In this document: in pieces, positions 43,592 to 52,580 of the stretch | Numbering within the stretch: the first letter of the stretch is position 1 | Layout of the letters: the number at the start of each line of letters is the position of its first letter | Assembly: GCF_000142805.1 (NCBI RefSeq) | Contig: NC_013083.1 | Location: forward strand, 1,116,001-1,180,000 | Length of the DNA: 64,000 nucleotides | Direction of reading: 5' to 3' | Origin: Lachancea thermotolerans CBS 6340 | Taxonomy: Eukaryota; Ascomycota; Saccharomycetes; Saccharomycetales; Saccharomycetaceae | Made by a program: the position numbers and the translations under genes | Notes under the pieces: generated by a model | Told to the model about the DNA's origin: nothing | Seen by the model: the letters and a program-made list of their open reading frames with translations, nothing else | Databases searched by the model: none

Positions 43592-43677
43592 CTGTGGCAG
43601 GCCTGGAGACATTGGGCTTCAGCCCTACGCACAGTGTTAACGTCAAGTCACGTGATGAAACTTGGTACTTTCACGTG
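43592..43677. promoter_or_regulatory. Met31/32 core and two Cbf1 sites upstream of SUL2
   Basis: CTGTGGC at 43592-43598, and TCACGTGA-type motifs at 43649-43654 and 43672-43677, lie 206-291 bp upstream of the SUL2 ATG. This is the standard sulfur-regulon arrangement recruiting Met4 with Cbf1 and Met31/32. The outer CACGTG overlaps the APC4 stop codon. Confidence 0.7.
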
Positions 43678-45608
43678 ATATTCTCGAACACAGCAACATC
43701 AGTATCGCTATGGACGGCTACGCCATCCCGCGTTGCGCTCACGTGCACGGGAAGAAAGGCCACTGGCTCATGTGCCTCGTTCTTTGGCGCGAGCTCTTCC
43801 CAGCTATGCTCACTGTGCATAACATGTGCGCCAAACTGCACGCAGCTTGCACGCACACTGGCATTTTGCTGCCCACTATGCTGGAGTGCAACTACTACTG
43901 CAGTATTGTCGGCAGCGCCTTCAGGCAGGACAAGCGCGGCTTTTATCACGTGATCCATGCCCAGTTTCATGCTCTGCAAGACAGGTTCTGCATCCGCGAT
44001 CGGTGGCTCTACTGTCACTACAGTAGCCCCAGAGCCCTCTTTGGTCTGGACTCTGCATACCATAATAACTTTATTGCAGGCTTGCACATCCAGCACCTCT
44101 ACAGAATCCACGTCGCAGGCGCGGACGGGAGAGGTCACGTGCACTTGCTCTAAGACCCAAGCCCGAGTGTAAATGTGGTCCAGTTTCGTAGCGCTGATAT
44201 CGGCGTCCGCTGCAAGCTGTGGCAGCAGTCGCTCAAACCGCGTCCATACCTCTGAGTTTTCCCAGCAGTGTGATATGTACTGATCTAGCGCCAAAGCGCG
44301 GTCACCATAGCAGTCTTGGTGGCTGTCGCGGTTCTGCGGCCGCTTGTAGTCTTCGTCCACAGTTTCCATCACGACATCGTAAAACCAGTCCGCAAAAATA
44401 GCATGCAACCGCGTGTCACGGTTCAGGTCAACTACTAGCTCCAAGCTCGCGTGGAGAAGTGCTTGACACCCGGTAATCAGTTCGGTGACCTCGGCACTTT
44501 CGAATTCTTGTGGGGACGCAAGACCAAACTCCTGTAATTTCAGACCTTTGTGAATCCCCTGCAGCTGCTCGGCAGCAAGTATCAAACGCTCGCAAGCCGG
44601 TATGACTGCTAGCGCCAAAACGTTATTCAAATCCCCATACATCCGAGTTGAGAGTTGCTTCCACCGCTTGTAGTTTTTATCGCCAATGCTGTTGCACAAC
44701 CAGTCTTCAAGGTCTTCAGGGATATAACCTGAGAGGATGATGTCGCGAAAGCGGCTTGCCAGCTCTCCGCCTTCATATGCATCTGCAATACGCGTGAGAA
44801 ACTGACGGTATGGTTCGATTAGATCTGTCTTGCACATATTGATATTTTCAGTGAGATAACTGCAAAGAAACCGTATCTGGCCTGAGTACCTGATCAGCTC
44901 ACGCATAAGGGCAGAATTCAAAAACCGCAGAACAACCCACTGCACGGTCCCATCAGCTCCCACGCCCACGAAGGTCCCATCCTCACCTTGTCGCAGAATC
45001 TTATGCATTTTCTTGATGCCACTCGGCACACGGACGCTCAAAAGCCCGTCAACCGTCATTAAGTAGTCCCCGGATTTTTCGTCATGTCCCAAGAAAATCG
45101 CAGCATCTTTTCCTGGATCGGCTAACCACCGGAGTTTTCCTGTCTCAAGAGGTACGACACTTAGCTGCTTCGCATCTCGTACAAGCCTCACCATTCCTGG
45201 TAGTTGCTTTGTAATTTCGATATTGAGCCCTTTGTATTCTTGTCGGAACTGTGCCCATTGCGCTCCACTCCACACAGCTGTGTCCACGGTAACGTCTGCG
45301 GACTGGCCTTCGTCTACCAAGTCAACAACCTCCCTCAAACTTCCGCCTGTAGCGCAGTCGTAGATTCTTACAGCTCCATTACCAAAAAAAAGAGCAAATA
45401 GCTTCCCTTCTGCAAGTTCCCATTGAGCCCCTATCAATTGGCCATCACCTCGAAGGTTTACCGCCGCGATGCGTTGCCCATCAATGGCTCGATTCACGCT
45501 CACCGTTTTATCACCTAAGACTAGGTATAATGAAAGCCGTGGATTCCATACCACGCCCCGGTGTTTTGGTAGTTTGATTAGTCTTTTGAACTGCCATTTG
45601 TCAAACAT
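43671..45608 (-). CDS. APC4: Anaphase-promoting complex subunit Apc4
   Basis: Apc4 is a scaffold subunit of the APC/C ubiquitin ligase that drives anaphase and mitotic exit, in part by destroying Pds1, also encoded in this window. The 645 residues equal the S. cerevisiae length (652). The N-terminal half is a divergent WD40 propeller starting FKRLIKLPKHRGVVWNPRLS, with weak repeat ends such as GNGAVRIYDCATGG. The middle is a helical bundle typical of Apc4 (YIPEDLEDWLCNSIGDKNYK and KRWKQLSTRMYGDLNN). The terminus is again beta-rich. It diverges from TMA64 with 93 bp between the starts, as YDR118W and YDR117C do. Overall similarity is moderate, as is usual for this subunit. Confidence 0.9.
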   Translation of the reverse strand: MFDKWQFKRLIKLPKHRGVVWNPRLSLYLVLGDKTVSVNRAIDGQRIAAVNLRGDGQLIGAQWELAEGKLFALFFGNGAVRIYDCATGGSLREVVDLVDEGQSADVTVDTAVWSGAQWAQFRQEYKGLNIEITKQLPGMVRLVRDAKQLSVVPLETGKLRWLADPGKDAAIFLGHDEKSGDYLMTVDGLLSVRVPSGIKKMHKILRQGEDGTFVGVGADGTVQWVVLRFLNSALMRELIRYSGQIRFLCSYLTENINMCKTDLIEPYRQFLTRIADAYEGGELASRFRDIILSGYIPEDLEDWLCNSIGDKNYKRWKQLSTRMYGDLNNVLALAVIPACERLILAAEQLQGIHKGLKLQEFGLASPQEFESAEVTELITGCQALLHASLELVVDLNRDTRLHAIFADWFYDVVMETVDEDYKRPQNRDSHQDCYGDRALALDQYISHCWENSEVWTRFERLLPQLAADADISATKLDHIYTRAWVLEQVHVTSPVRACDVDSVEVLDVQACNKVIMVCRVQTKEGSGATVVTVEPPIADAEPVLQSMKLGMDHVIKAALVLPEGAADNTAVVVALQHSGQQNASVRASCVQFGAHVMHSEHSWEELAPKNEAHEPVAFLPVHVSATRDGVAVHSDTDVAVFENIT

Positions 45609-45701
45609 TTGCTGTTATGCATGCCTTTGTGAAATGTGTGTAGAATTTATGAAAGATAGAACATGTAAAGAAACCAATTAAGAAAGCATCAAAAGCTCAA
45701 A

Positions 45702-47426
45702 ATGTTCAAGAAAGAGCCCCAAATTAAAGCTTTGAGTAACCTGAAAAACTCAGAGCGTAAGAATATACAGTCACAGTGTAAGGAACAAACCGGTTCGTCT
45801 GAATATGCTTTCCCTTCCCAGGTGATCAAGCAAACCACTTTCAAAACGCCTTTTACAACAGGAACCGTATTCACAGACCAAAAAAACGTTCCTATCTGGT
45901 TCAAGGAAAAGTTCAGTGACCTTTTATACCCTACAGTGTTTACCTGCTGGAGCAATTCGAAGCTTTTACCAATTGTGCTGGCTCATGAGTACGTCGTTGA
46001 GGAGAAGCTGCTTAAGGGCGCCAACCTGATGTTGCCAGGTACAGTACCACCTTTCGACGAACGCTGCGTCAAAACCAGAATGGTGAGTGTTGCAAGTACG
46101 GCTGCACCCGATGTTGTGAAAGCCATTGGCATCGTTCAGATAAATCTCCCACAATATTCAAGAGTTATAGGTGAGTCTGGCGTTGCGGTGGAAATTGTGC
46201 ACACATTTGGCGATGAACTTTGTAAAGTCTTTAAGGTGAAACTTCAGCCACCTGAGGGCTCAGCTGCAATCCTAGACTCGGAAAGTGAAGAAGAAGCTGA
46301 CATTGAAGACGACACTGGGGTTCCATCTGCGCCCGAAAGTTTAGCCGCACCCAAGAGCTTGCAAGATGTTCAGGAACCTCTTGTCAATGTTGAAGACATA
46401 TCTGAGCAGCTTACAGAGCTAAGAGTTGAAGACGTGGATCATTTTTTTACTAGATCGCTGTATTACTCGTTGGCTCATGACGCGAAACTTGAGACCCCCA
46501 TAAGCGCTTCCAACTTTGTCTCGAACCACATTCTACGAAACCTGCCTCCAATCGATCACACGCAGGTTAACATGAAGAAAACATCATGGAAAAAGACTGC
46601 AAAGTTTCTTAAATACTTTGAAAAAGAAGGGTTCTTAAAGCTCAAGGGCAAAGGCGATGACCTGACCATCATAGGAGTGGACAGAACTAAAAGCGAGCTA
46701 AAAAATTTTGCGCCTTACAGGATTGGAGGGGGCGCTAGTAGTTCGGAGAAAGGAGCCTCCTCGGTCGCGAATGAAAAAGAGCAAGCGTCTGTTATGAAAG
46801 CTGTTTCTTTGTACAGACCGATAAGCAGTACCAAAGCGTTCCTTTCCGCGACAGATCTGCCGCCTAATCAAATGTTCACCCAACAGGATATTAAATCGGC
46901 TGTCGATAAATACATATCAGCTAAGAACTTGGTGAGCCCCGACAATAAATCCGCTGTTCGACTTGATGACCTTTTGTATGATTTGGTCAATCGCTCTTCA
47001 AAAAAGGAGAATGCGGTTAGAACGATTGCGAGAGCGCAGATCATGGCACCTGTTCTAAAGGGTAACTTTTCGGAGCATTTTCTAATTCTAAAGGCTGATG
47101 GTACACCTTTGTTCAAGCACCCTGTGAAAGGCAGCATTCCTCAAGTCCAAATTGTGACTGAAATGAAGATAGGTCGCAAAGTGGTTACCAAGGTTTCTAA
47201 TTTTGAAAAGTTTCAGGTAGACGCTGACGAGCTAGCTGAAGCTCTTAGAAAGAAATGTAGCGGCTCTACAACAATTGGAGAAGCGAACACTTCTCCTAAA
47301 ACCCTCGAAGTCACAGTGCAAGGTCCACATGGCCCTGCTGTCATAGAACTGCTGAATGAAAGCGGAATTCCTACCAAGTGGATTAACTTTGTGAACAAAT
47401 TGAAAAAGAACAAGAAGCGCAAGTGA
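45702..47426 (+). CDS. TMA64: eIF2D homologue Tma64
   Basis: Tma64 is the yeast eIF2D (ligatin), which removes deacylated tRNA from 40S subunits during ribosome recycling. The 574 residues match S. cerevisiae (565). The start MFKKEPQIKALSNLKNSERK is nearly invariant in the family. A PUA domain follows (about 95-180; TVFTCWSNSKLLPIVL, GANLMLPGTVPPFD). A winged-helix/SWIB-like region spans about 270-470. The C-terminal SUI1/eIF1-like domain (about 480-565) contains GRKVVTKVSNFEKFQVDADE and LRKKCSGSTTIGEAN, ending in a lysine-rich tail. Synteny YDR117C. Confidence 0.96.
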   Translation: MFKKEPQIKALSNLKNSERKNIQSQCKEQTGSSEYAFPSQVIKQTTFKTPFTTGTVFTDQKNVPIWFKEKFSDLLYPTVFTCWSNSKLLPIVLAHEYVVEEKLLKGANLMLPGTVPPFDERCVKTRMVSVASTAAPDVVKAIGIVQINLPQYSRVIGESGVAVEIVHTFGDELCKVFKVKLQPPEGSAAILDSESEEEADIEDDTGVPSAPESLAAPKSLQDVQEPLVNVEDISEQLTELRVEDVDHFFTRSLYYSLAHDAKLETPISASNFVSNHILRNLPPIDHTQVNMKKTSWKKTAKFLKYFEKEGFLKLKGKGDDLTIIGVDRTKSELKNFAPYRIGGGASSSEKGASSVANEKEQASVMKAVSLYRPISSTKAFLSATDLPPNQMFTQQDIKSAVDKYISAKNLVSPDNKSAVRLDDLLYDLVNRSSKKENAVRTIARAQIMAPVLKGNFSEHFLILKADGTPLFKHPVKGSIPQVQIVTEMKIGRKVVTKVSNFEKFQVDADELAEALRKKCSGSTTIGEANTSPKTLEVTVQGPHGPAVIELLNESGIPTKWINFVNKLKKNKKRK

Positions 47427-47623
47427 TTTAGAGGCAGAGTAACACTTTAGTTGATCTCATCTTTTGGCCATGGACATTATACGGTGCGCATATTCTGTCA
47501 CCTTATCATATAGTACGTTCTAAAATTTTTAGGTTTCGTAGTGTCACTAGATCCGGTCAAAGTTCACCAAAAGGTTCTCAAACCAAGTTGTTCTTTCGCC
47601 CTGAAGAGATTCGGCTGGTTGAG

Positions 47624-48469
47624 ATGTTTTCCGGACTATCTAGCAGGTTTTTGCCCCTAGTGAGGGCTTCTCCTGTGAGGAGGTTGCACGTTTCGGCGTC
47701 CCTAAGAGCGGAAGAACCAGTTGGCAATGCAACATCGAAACTGTCAAAAGACCAATTGAAGAAGAGAGAAGTTAGAAGATTTGCGCAGAAGAAGGCGGCC
47801 GCGAGGAGGCCTGCCAGCGAGCATCCTTTATACATGCCTGTGGATAAAGCTCTGAGGTTTTTGCGCGCCGCTGAGGTGGGCCAACCACAGTCGCAGCAGA
47901 CTCTGAGTGTCACGACAATTGTGATTTCTGAAAGAGGTGCGCCACTTTTGAGCGGTAACGTGTCATTTCCAAACGCGTTGAAGGAGCTGAAGATCGCGGT
48001 TTTTACCAATGACGAACAGCAAGCCCAAATTGCAAGAGAGAAATTCAACTGCCACGTTGTCGGCGGTTCGGAGTTGGTGGAAAAGATTAAGCAAGGCCAA
48101 GTGCCTCTCGACTTTGACAAAAGTTTTGCTACCCCTGAAATAGCCACACTGCTTGCATCGCAGCTTGGTAGAATATTGGGGCCTCGTGGCCTACTGCCTG
48201 CAGCTAAAAAGGGTACTGTTTCAGAAAACCTAGAATCCCTGATTAAAGATAGCATGGGCACACTGCCTTTTAGGCAACGTGGTAATAACATAAGCATCGC
48301 CGTTGGCAGATGTTCTTTCACAGATAAGCAGCTTTTAGAAAACATCGTCGCGGCTCAAAAAAGCGTGAAGGAAGCGCTAGCCAACCAAAAGGCCAAGAAG
48401 CCAAGTTTGTTGGGCCAGACGACTCTCACGTCTACTCGCGGTCCCGGTATTGTGATTGACTTTGCTTGA
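47624..48469 (+). CDS. MRPL1: Mitochondrial ribosomal protein uL1m
   Basis: A large-subunit mitoribosome protein of the L1 stalk. The frame is open from a TTG, but the first ATG is at 47624, giving 281 residues (S. cerevisiae 285). The N-terminus MFSGLSSRFLPLVRASPVRRLHV looks like a cleavable mitochondrial presequence rich in Arg with no acids. The L1 fold shows VGGSELVEKIKQGQ, FDKSFATPEIATLLASQLGR, ILGPRGLLPAAKKGT (the L1 signature) and FRQRGNNISIAVGR. It converges on the bL34m gene, so two mitoribosome genes are adjacent, as YDR116C and YDR115W are. Confidence 0.95.
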   Translation: MFSGLSSRFLPLVRASPVRRLHVSASLRAEEPVGNATSKLSKDQLKKREVRRFAQKKAAARRPASEHPLYMPVDKALRFLRAAEVGQPQSQQTLSVTTIVISERGAPLLSGNVSFPNALKELKIAVFTNDEQQAQIAREKFNCHVVGGSELVEKIKQGQVPLDFDKSFATPEIATLLASQLGRILGPRGLLPAAKKGTVSENLESLIKDSMGTLPFRQRGNNISIAVGRCSFTDKQLLENIVAAQKSVKEALANQKAKKPSLLGQTTLTSTRGPGIVIDFA

Positions 48470-48608
48470 GCCTTTTTGTCTCTGGAACTTGCCCTGTATA
48501 TAGTCTAATTCAAGAGTACAAACAGTAAAAACCTAATTCGCCAGAGCGGGAAAACCATCTGGCATTGTGTATATGTACAGGAGTATTTGATCAAGCTTCT
48601 TCAAAATG

Positions 48609-48947
48609 CTAATGCGTGAGGTACCACCTGCCCTTTTCTCTCCTCCTTTTTAGGACTTTGTATCCCTGCTTGCTTTTGGCTCGTGCCAGGAACCCAACCC
48701 TTCTCTTCCTTTTAAGTGTGCTTGGCTGATAAGTATTACCTCTGCTCTTCCATCTTCTCTGAGTAAAACCGAAGAGCGCGCTAAAGAGTGGGGAGCTGCC
48801 TTGGCTGCTTCTTTCCGCTGCCATAGGAGCTGCGGCCTGGAAAACCGATGGACGGCATGAAACAGCGTTTAAAGGTGAAAATGATGAAAGGCTGGACAAG
48901 GATCGCCTAGCAGAGAACTGGAAAAGGCGATTGTAGATGAAAGACAT
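48609..48947 (-). CDS. MRX14: Mitochondrial ribosomal protein bL34m
   Basis: A 112-residue homologue of bacterial L34 with a mitochondrial extension (S. cerevisiae YDR115W has 105). The N-terminus [20 protein letters not shown] is a typical presequence. The C-terminal L34 core begins at residue 70 and contains [20 protein letters not shown] and [19 protein letters not shown], matching the bacterial KRTYQPS-x-RKR-x-HGF pattern. It converges on MRPL1 with 139 bp between stops. Confidence 0.93.
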   Translation of the reverse strand: MSFIYNRLFQFSARRSLSSLSSFSPLNAVSCRPSVFQAAAPMAAERSSQGSSPLFSALFGFTQRRWKSRGNTYQPSTLKRKRRVGFLARAKSKQGYKVLKRRREKGRWYLTH

Positions 48948-49292
48948 GATAGATAGTGTCGAGAGAGTCCCCCACCTTCAGTGCTTTAAGCTGGCTTCAA
49001 AATCAAAGCATTTGGCCTTCGTTCATAAAATTTTCAGTTAATACTTTGGTCTCGTGACCACCAATATGTTTTATAACACCCATGACAGACTACTAATGGA
49101 TGAGTAGATCGGTCCTTGCTCACCTTCCCGCGCACACCTTCCCGCGCACACCCTTTGGTTTGGTCTTTCAAAACTGTTCAGCGTTGAAAGAACTAACGTA
49201 GCAAGCCAGGTCAAAATTCCGACCGGAGCCTGGCAGGTCGGCCCCACCTTAGGGGCCTAATCACCGCTTCTCGTAGATATCGCAGTGTGTAA
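48948..49292. other. Intergenic, bL34m promoter / GEP5 terminator
   Basis: A 345-bp spacer with a perfect two-copy 14-bp tandem repeat (ACCTTCCCGCGCAC) at 49122-49149 and a G+C-rich stretch at 49215-49260. No gene seen. Confidence 0.6.
49122..49149. repeat. Two-copy 14-bp direct repeat
   Basis: ACCTTCCCGCGCAC occurs twice in tandem without mismatch, then a partial ACC. The minus strand reads GTGCGCGGGAAGGT, upstream of the bL34m gene, so it could be a duplicated factor site. Confidence 0.8.
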
Positions 49293-50096
49293 TCACAAGC
49301 GTTTAAGTAGTTTTGATTCCTTAATTTCCAGGCCTAAGACGGGGTGCTGCTCTATCGTGTAAGCGCCTCTGCATGCACGTTGATAAAGCCTTTTCAGCTC
49401 TCGCTTGCTGCTGACATCCTCAGGCAGCTGCGGCGAGTCGATAATCTTCGCGAGCGACAACTCGTTTTGTCTCGAAAGCGCCGGGCTATCAAGCGCCAGT
49501 ACTTTCCAAACATACGCAATCTTGCGTTTGAACAAATTCCTAACCCTAACCTCAGGGATGTTTTGACCAAGCGGCTTCATCGGTATTTCAACAATAGGCA
49601 CCGCAAGGCCCTTGCGGGTCTTGCATAAGTGCGGTCTGCTCTTCAAAAACAGGAAATGTTGGAAAACCTCGTGGAATTGTACCGTGCGCTGTAGCTCCGT
49701 GAGCCTGCTCGGCCTTTCCTCAGTGTCATGCGCATACTTCTCGTAGCTCATCTTGGAGAGAACTTTTGGGCTGTTTGAACTCCATAAAAAGCGTATCGAC
49801 TGCGTTTTAGGGGTGTCCATTGAAAGGATACTACGATGGAACTCGTAGGGCCAGTGATCACGCAGCTCTGCGTAGTGTTCTCTGAATTTTTTTATATGCG
49901 GTGCATCCTCGTTGCACCAATGGAAGTAAGTGAGATGTACTATACTCTCGAGCGATTTCGAACTACCGTCTGCTGTGTACTGCTGTGCTAGCTCCTGGAA
50001 TCCCGGTAGGGATTTCTTGAGCAACTTCCTTTCAAGGAGCTCTAGCGTCCTGATATCTAAAGGAAGTTTTTCTAGCGCTCGGACTGCCATATTCAT
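49293..50096 (-). CDS. GEP5: Probable Gep5/Rrg5, mitochondrial genome maintenance
   Basis: S. cerevisiae Gep5/Rrg5 is a mitochondrial protein needed for mitochondrial genome maintenance. This 267-residue protein (S. cerevisiae 293) is basic, helical, without known catalytic motifs. Blocks likely conserved are LRDHWPYEFHRSILSMD, TIRFLWSS-like QSIRFLWSS, PLGQNIPEVRVRNLFKRKI and RELKRLYQRACRGAYTIEQH. The N-terminus has no strong presequence. Sequence similarity that I can recall is weak, so the name rests on synteny with YLR091W, between SUL2 and XDJ1 in the ancestral order. It diverges from PDS1 with 262 bp between starts. Confidence 0.7.
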   Translation of the reverse strand: MNMAVRALEKLPLDIRTLELLERKLLKKSLPGFQELAQQYTADGSSKSLESIVHLTYFHWCNEDAPHIKKFREHYAELRDHWPYEFHRSILSMDTPKTQSIRFLWSSNSPKVLSKMSYEKYAHDTEERPSRLTELQRTVQFHEVFQHFLFLKSRPHLCKTRKGLAVPIVEIPMKPLGQNIPEVRVRNLFKRKIAYVWKVLALDSPALSRQNELSLAKIIDSPQLPEDVSSKRELKRLYQRACRGAYTIEQHPVLGLEIKESKLLKRL

Positions 50097-50358
50097 CTTG
50101 CATTAAAGGACATAGCCTTTACCTGCTTGTTATCGTCTAGGTCAAAGGCCAGCAACTCATAGAGGTGCTCATCGCGTATTATTCGCGAAATCATCATAAA
50201 AACAGGTACTCGTAATTTTATGGTAATCGCGTACGAACGTACACAAAGCATATTCAAAATTAAACCATAAACAAATCGAGGATTGCACCGAGTCATAAGC
50301 TCAACGCAACGACGCTCGGAGCATACAGGAAGCCATATAGCGCTCAGTATAGCATCCG

Positions 50359-51267
50359 ATGGGACGCCATGAGGATAAGGAAAATTCAATTTGGTCTGAA
50401 AGCAATGTTCCAGTTACGCCAAGACATCTACTGAGCAGGTCTCAGTCGTTCATGAAGAATAAATCACCAAAGCGTGCGGAGGCAAGGAGACCGCTTGCGA
50501 GCAAGGACAATAATAGGAGTGTGAGCTACCTTGGGACCAAGGAGCCGCTGCGCAAGAGAACAAGACCTGGGGTCAACCATGCGGGCAGTTTTGTCGGGAA
50601 CGCGCGCCTGGGCCCAGCCCCCACTTTGAACGCAAGCGGAGCGCCTAAGATCAAGAGTCTGGTGCTCAAGGATGGCATAGAAGAGGAGGGCTCTCAGAGT
50701 GAGGGTGCGGAGGTCGACGAGGATGACGATGATGATAGCAACCGGCTGGCCGCGAAGCTGAGGACAAAACTGCTTTCTCGCGACCGCGACGCAGAAGGCG
50801 AGCAAACTGGCCTGCTAGGCGCGACCGGTGGCTTACAGAGCCTTCTGGGACCCAAATTGAGCCAGAGGGCTGAAGAATCCGATAGCGACCAGGAGGTTGA
50901 GGTAATACCGCCCAGACCAGAGCCTCTGCCTCACGTTCCTGAGGGTTATACACCTTTCGGTGAACAAGAAATCGCTAAACTGCAAGGCGTCGACGTTTCT
51001 CCCTTTCAGCTAAACTTCTCGGGTGTGGACGAAGACGAAGACATCAATTCTCAGGATTCTACGCAGCTTTTTACATTGAATTTTGACAGAGATGATAATG
51101 ACGATACTGACGCTGATCAAAGCGGCCGCAAAAGGCATCATACGCCCGAAAGAACAACTATTCCGATTTCAACGGGTCAACGGCGCAAGAGTGACGTCTT
51201 TGAACTGGAGCCCACATACGCCGGCAACGGACTTACCGCTAAGGAGCTCGAATCACTGCTAGAGTAA
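50359..51267 (+). CDS. PDS1: Securin Pds1
   Basis: Pds1 inhibits separase Esp1 until the APC/C with Cdc20 ubiquitinates it at anaphase. The 302 residues (S. cerevisiae 373) start with a KEN box at 7-9 (HEDKENS), followed by a destruction box RRPLASKDN at 43-51 that mirrors RLPLAAKDN of S. cerevisiae Pds1. The middle is acidic and low-complexity (DEDDDDDSN). The separase-binding C-terminus carries VSPFQLNFSGVDEDEDINSQ and ends RKSDVFELEPTYAGNGLTAK. Several SP/TP sites (KNKSPKR, PVTPRH, HHTPER) could be Cdk targets. It converges on XDJ1 with 68 bp between stops. Synteny YDR113C. Confidence 0.94.
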   Translation: MGRHEDKENSIWSESNVPVTPRHLLSRSQSFMKNKSPKRAEARRPLASKDNNRSVSYLGTKEPLRKRTRPGVNHAGSFVGNARLGPAPTLNASGAPKIKSLVLKDGIEEEGSQSEGAEVDEDDDDDSNRLAAKLRTKLLSRDRDAEGEQTGLLGATGGLQSLLGPKLSQRAEESDSDQEVEVIPPRPEPLPHVPEGYTPFGEQEIAKLQGVDVSPFQLNFSGVDEDEDINSQDSTQLFTLNFDRDDNDDTDADQSGRKRHHTPERTTIPISTGQRRKSDVFELEPTYAGNGLTAKELESLLE

Positions 51268-51335
51268 GTAATGTCTCTAAATATATACAAGGTTATTCAA
51301 TAGATTATTTTGTGTATCGGGTATTGCGTTTTAGA

Positions 51336-52580
51336 TTACTGTTGCGCACACTGAGGCCCCGGTTCAGATTCTTCGGAGAGGTACTGCGGAAGTTCTTCCG
51401 CGGATTTCACAATACTGAATTTAAGCGGAGTTTCTGTATTAGCAGGATCTGAAGCTGAGGCGTTAAAGTCTGAGGTAGCTGACGACGATACGGCTTGTGG
51501 CAGCAAGTTCTGTAGGGATTTGACGTCGCTTCTTTCGCTAAACCAGTGGTCCGGAGGGAACTCGATATCGATCTGGACGTACATATCGCCAAACTTGCTG
51601 CCCTGGTCATCAAGCGGCCAACCCTCGTTGTCGATTCGAACAAAATTGCCTGGTCTCACTACTTGTCCCAAAGGCACTTTCAATTTCAACAGCCTTCCGT
51701 CCAGCGTAGTACAAACTTCCTTTTCAAATCCCGTTAGCGCGTCTGATAATGATATTGTAATTTTTGCGTACAAGTCGGAGCCCCTGCGTTCTAGCGAGCT
51801 GCTAGCACTGTTTTCAGCGATGTCAAACACAAGGTCGCCGGGGATTTTTCCAGGCTCTTCGTCAGCTTCTCCTTTCAGCACGACTCTATCACCGTGACGC
51901 GATCCTCTTGGTATGTAAACATTAAGATTTTTGCTTTCCGGGGTCACTCTTTTGCCGTGGCACTTTTTGCACATATCCTCTGATCGCAGATTTTTACCCA
52001 AGCCCTTGCATTTGTCACACTGCACAATCTCACGAGTAACAAATCCGGGGCCTAATCTTCTGAGCCTCTGCTTTACGCCGTGCCCTTCGCATTGAGAGCA
52101 CGCTGAAGCATGCCTAGCGCGCCTACGAACGCCGGTACCTTCGCAACGATTACACACAACGTTTCGCTTGGCTTGGAACCTGATGGTTTTTCCGTTGTAA
52201 AGCTCCTGCATTGTGAGGCGTATTGGTACATGAGCGTCATCTGTACGTGGACTTGGTGGCGACTGAGCCTCGTATTCGTCTTGGTATCTGTTAGAAGCGA
52301 AGTTACCGAAGAAGCTGGCGAAGTCGCCGTCTTGGAAGCCGCTGTAATCTCCTGAGAAACCATTAGTGTCTCCATATGTATCGTAGTTTTGCCTTTTCTC
52401 CTCGTTGCTCAAAAGTTCATAAGCGGCCGCCACCTCTTTGAACTTGATTTCACTTTCATCTCTTAACGACTCATCGCTGACCTTGTCTGGGTGGTGCTGC
52501 AGCGCCAGTCGCCTGTACGCCTTCTTGATCTCATCCTGAGTAGCATCTGGTGCTACGCCCAGCGTTTCGTAGGGGTCCAT
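51336..52580 (-). CDS. XDJ1: DnaJ co-chaperone Xdj1
   Basis: A class A J-protein; S. cerevisiae Xdj1 binds the TOM complex and helps import of mitochondrial precursors. The 414 residues (S. cerevisiae 459) begin with a J domain with HPD ([12 protein letters not shown]). Four zinc-finger repeats follow at about 138-215: [24 protein letters not shown] and CKKCHGKR. The C-terminal substrate domain contains [19 protein letters not shown] and [13 protein letters not shown], which favour Xdj1 over Ydj1. The last residues GPQCAQQ form a CaaX box, so farnesylation is likely. Synteny YLR090W, near ALT1. Confidence 0.95.
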   Translation of the reverse strand: MDPYETLGVAPDATQDEIKKAYRRLALQHHPDKVSDESLRDESEIKFKEVAAAYELLSNEEKRQNYDTYGDTNGFSGDYSGFQDGDFASFFGNFASNRYQDEYEAQSPPSPRTDDAHVPIRLTMQELYNGKTIRFQAKRNVVCNRCEGTGVRRRARHASACSQCEGHGVKQRLRRLGPGFVTREIVQCDKCKGLGKNLRSEDMCKKCHGKRVTPESKNLNVYIPRGSRHGDRVVLKGEADEEPGKIPGDLVFDIAENSASSSLERRGSDLYAKITISLSDALTGFEKEVCTTLDGRLLKLKVPLGQVVRPGNFVRIDNEGWPLDDQGSKFGDMYVQIDIEFPPDHWFSERSDVKSLQNLLPQAVSSSATSDFNASASDPANTETPLKFSIVKSAEELPQYLSEESEPGPQCAQQ

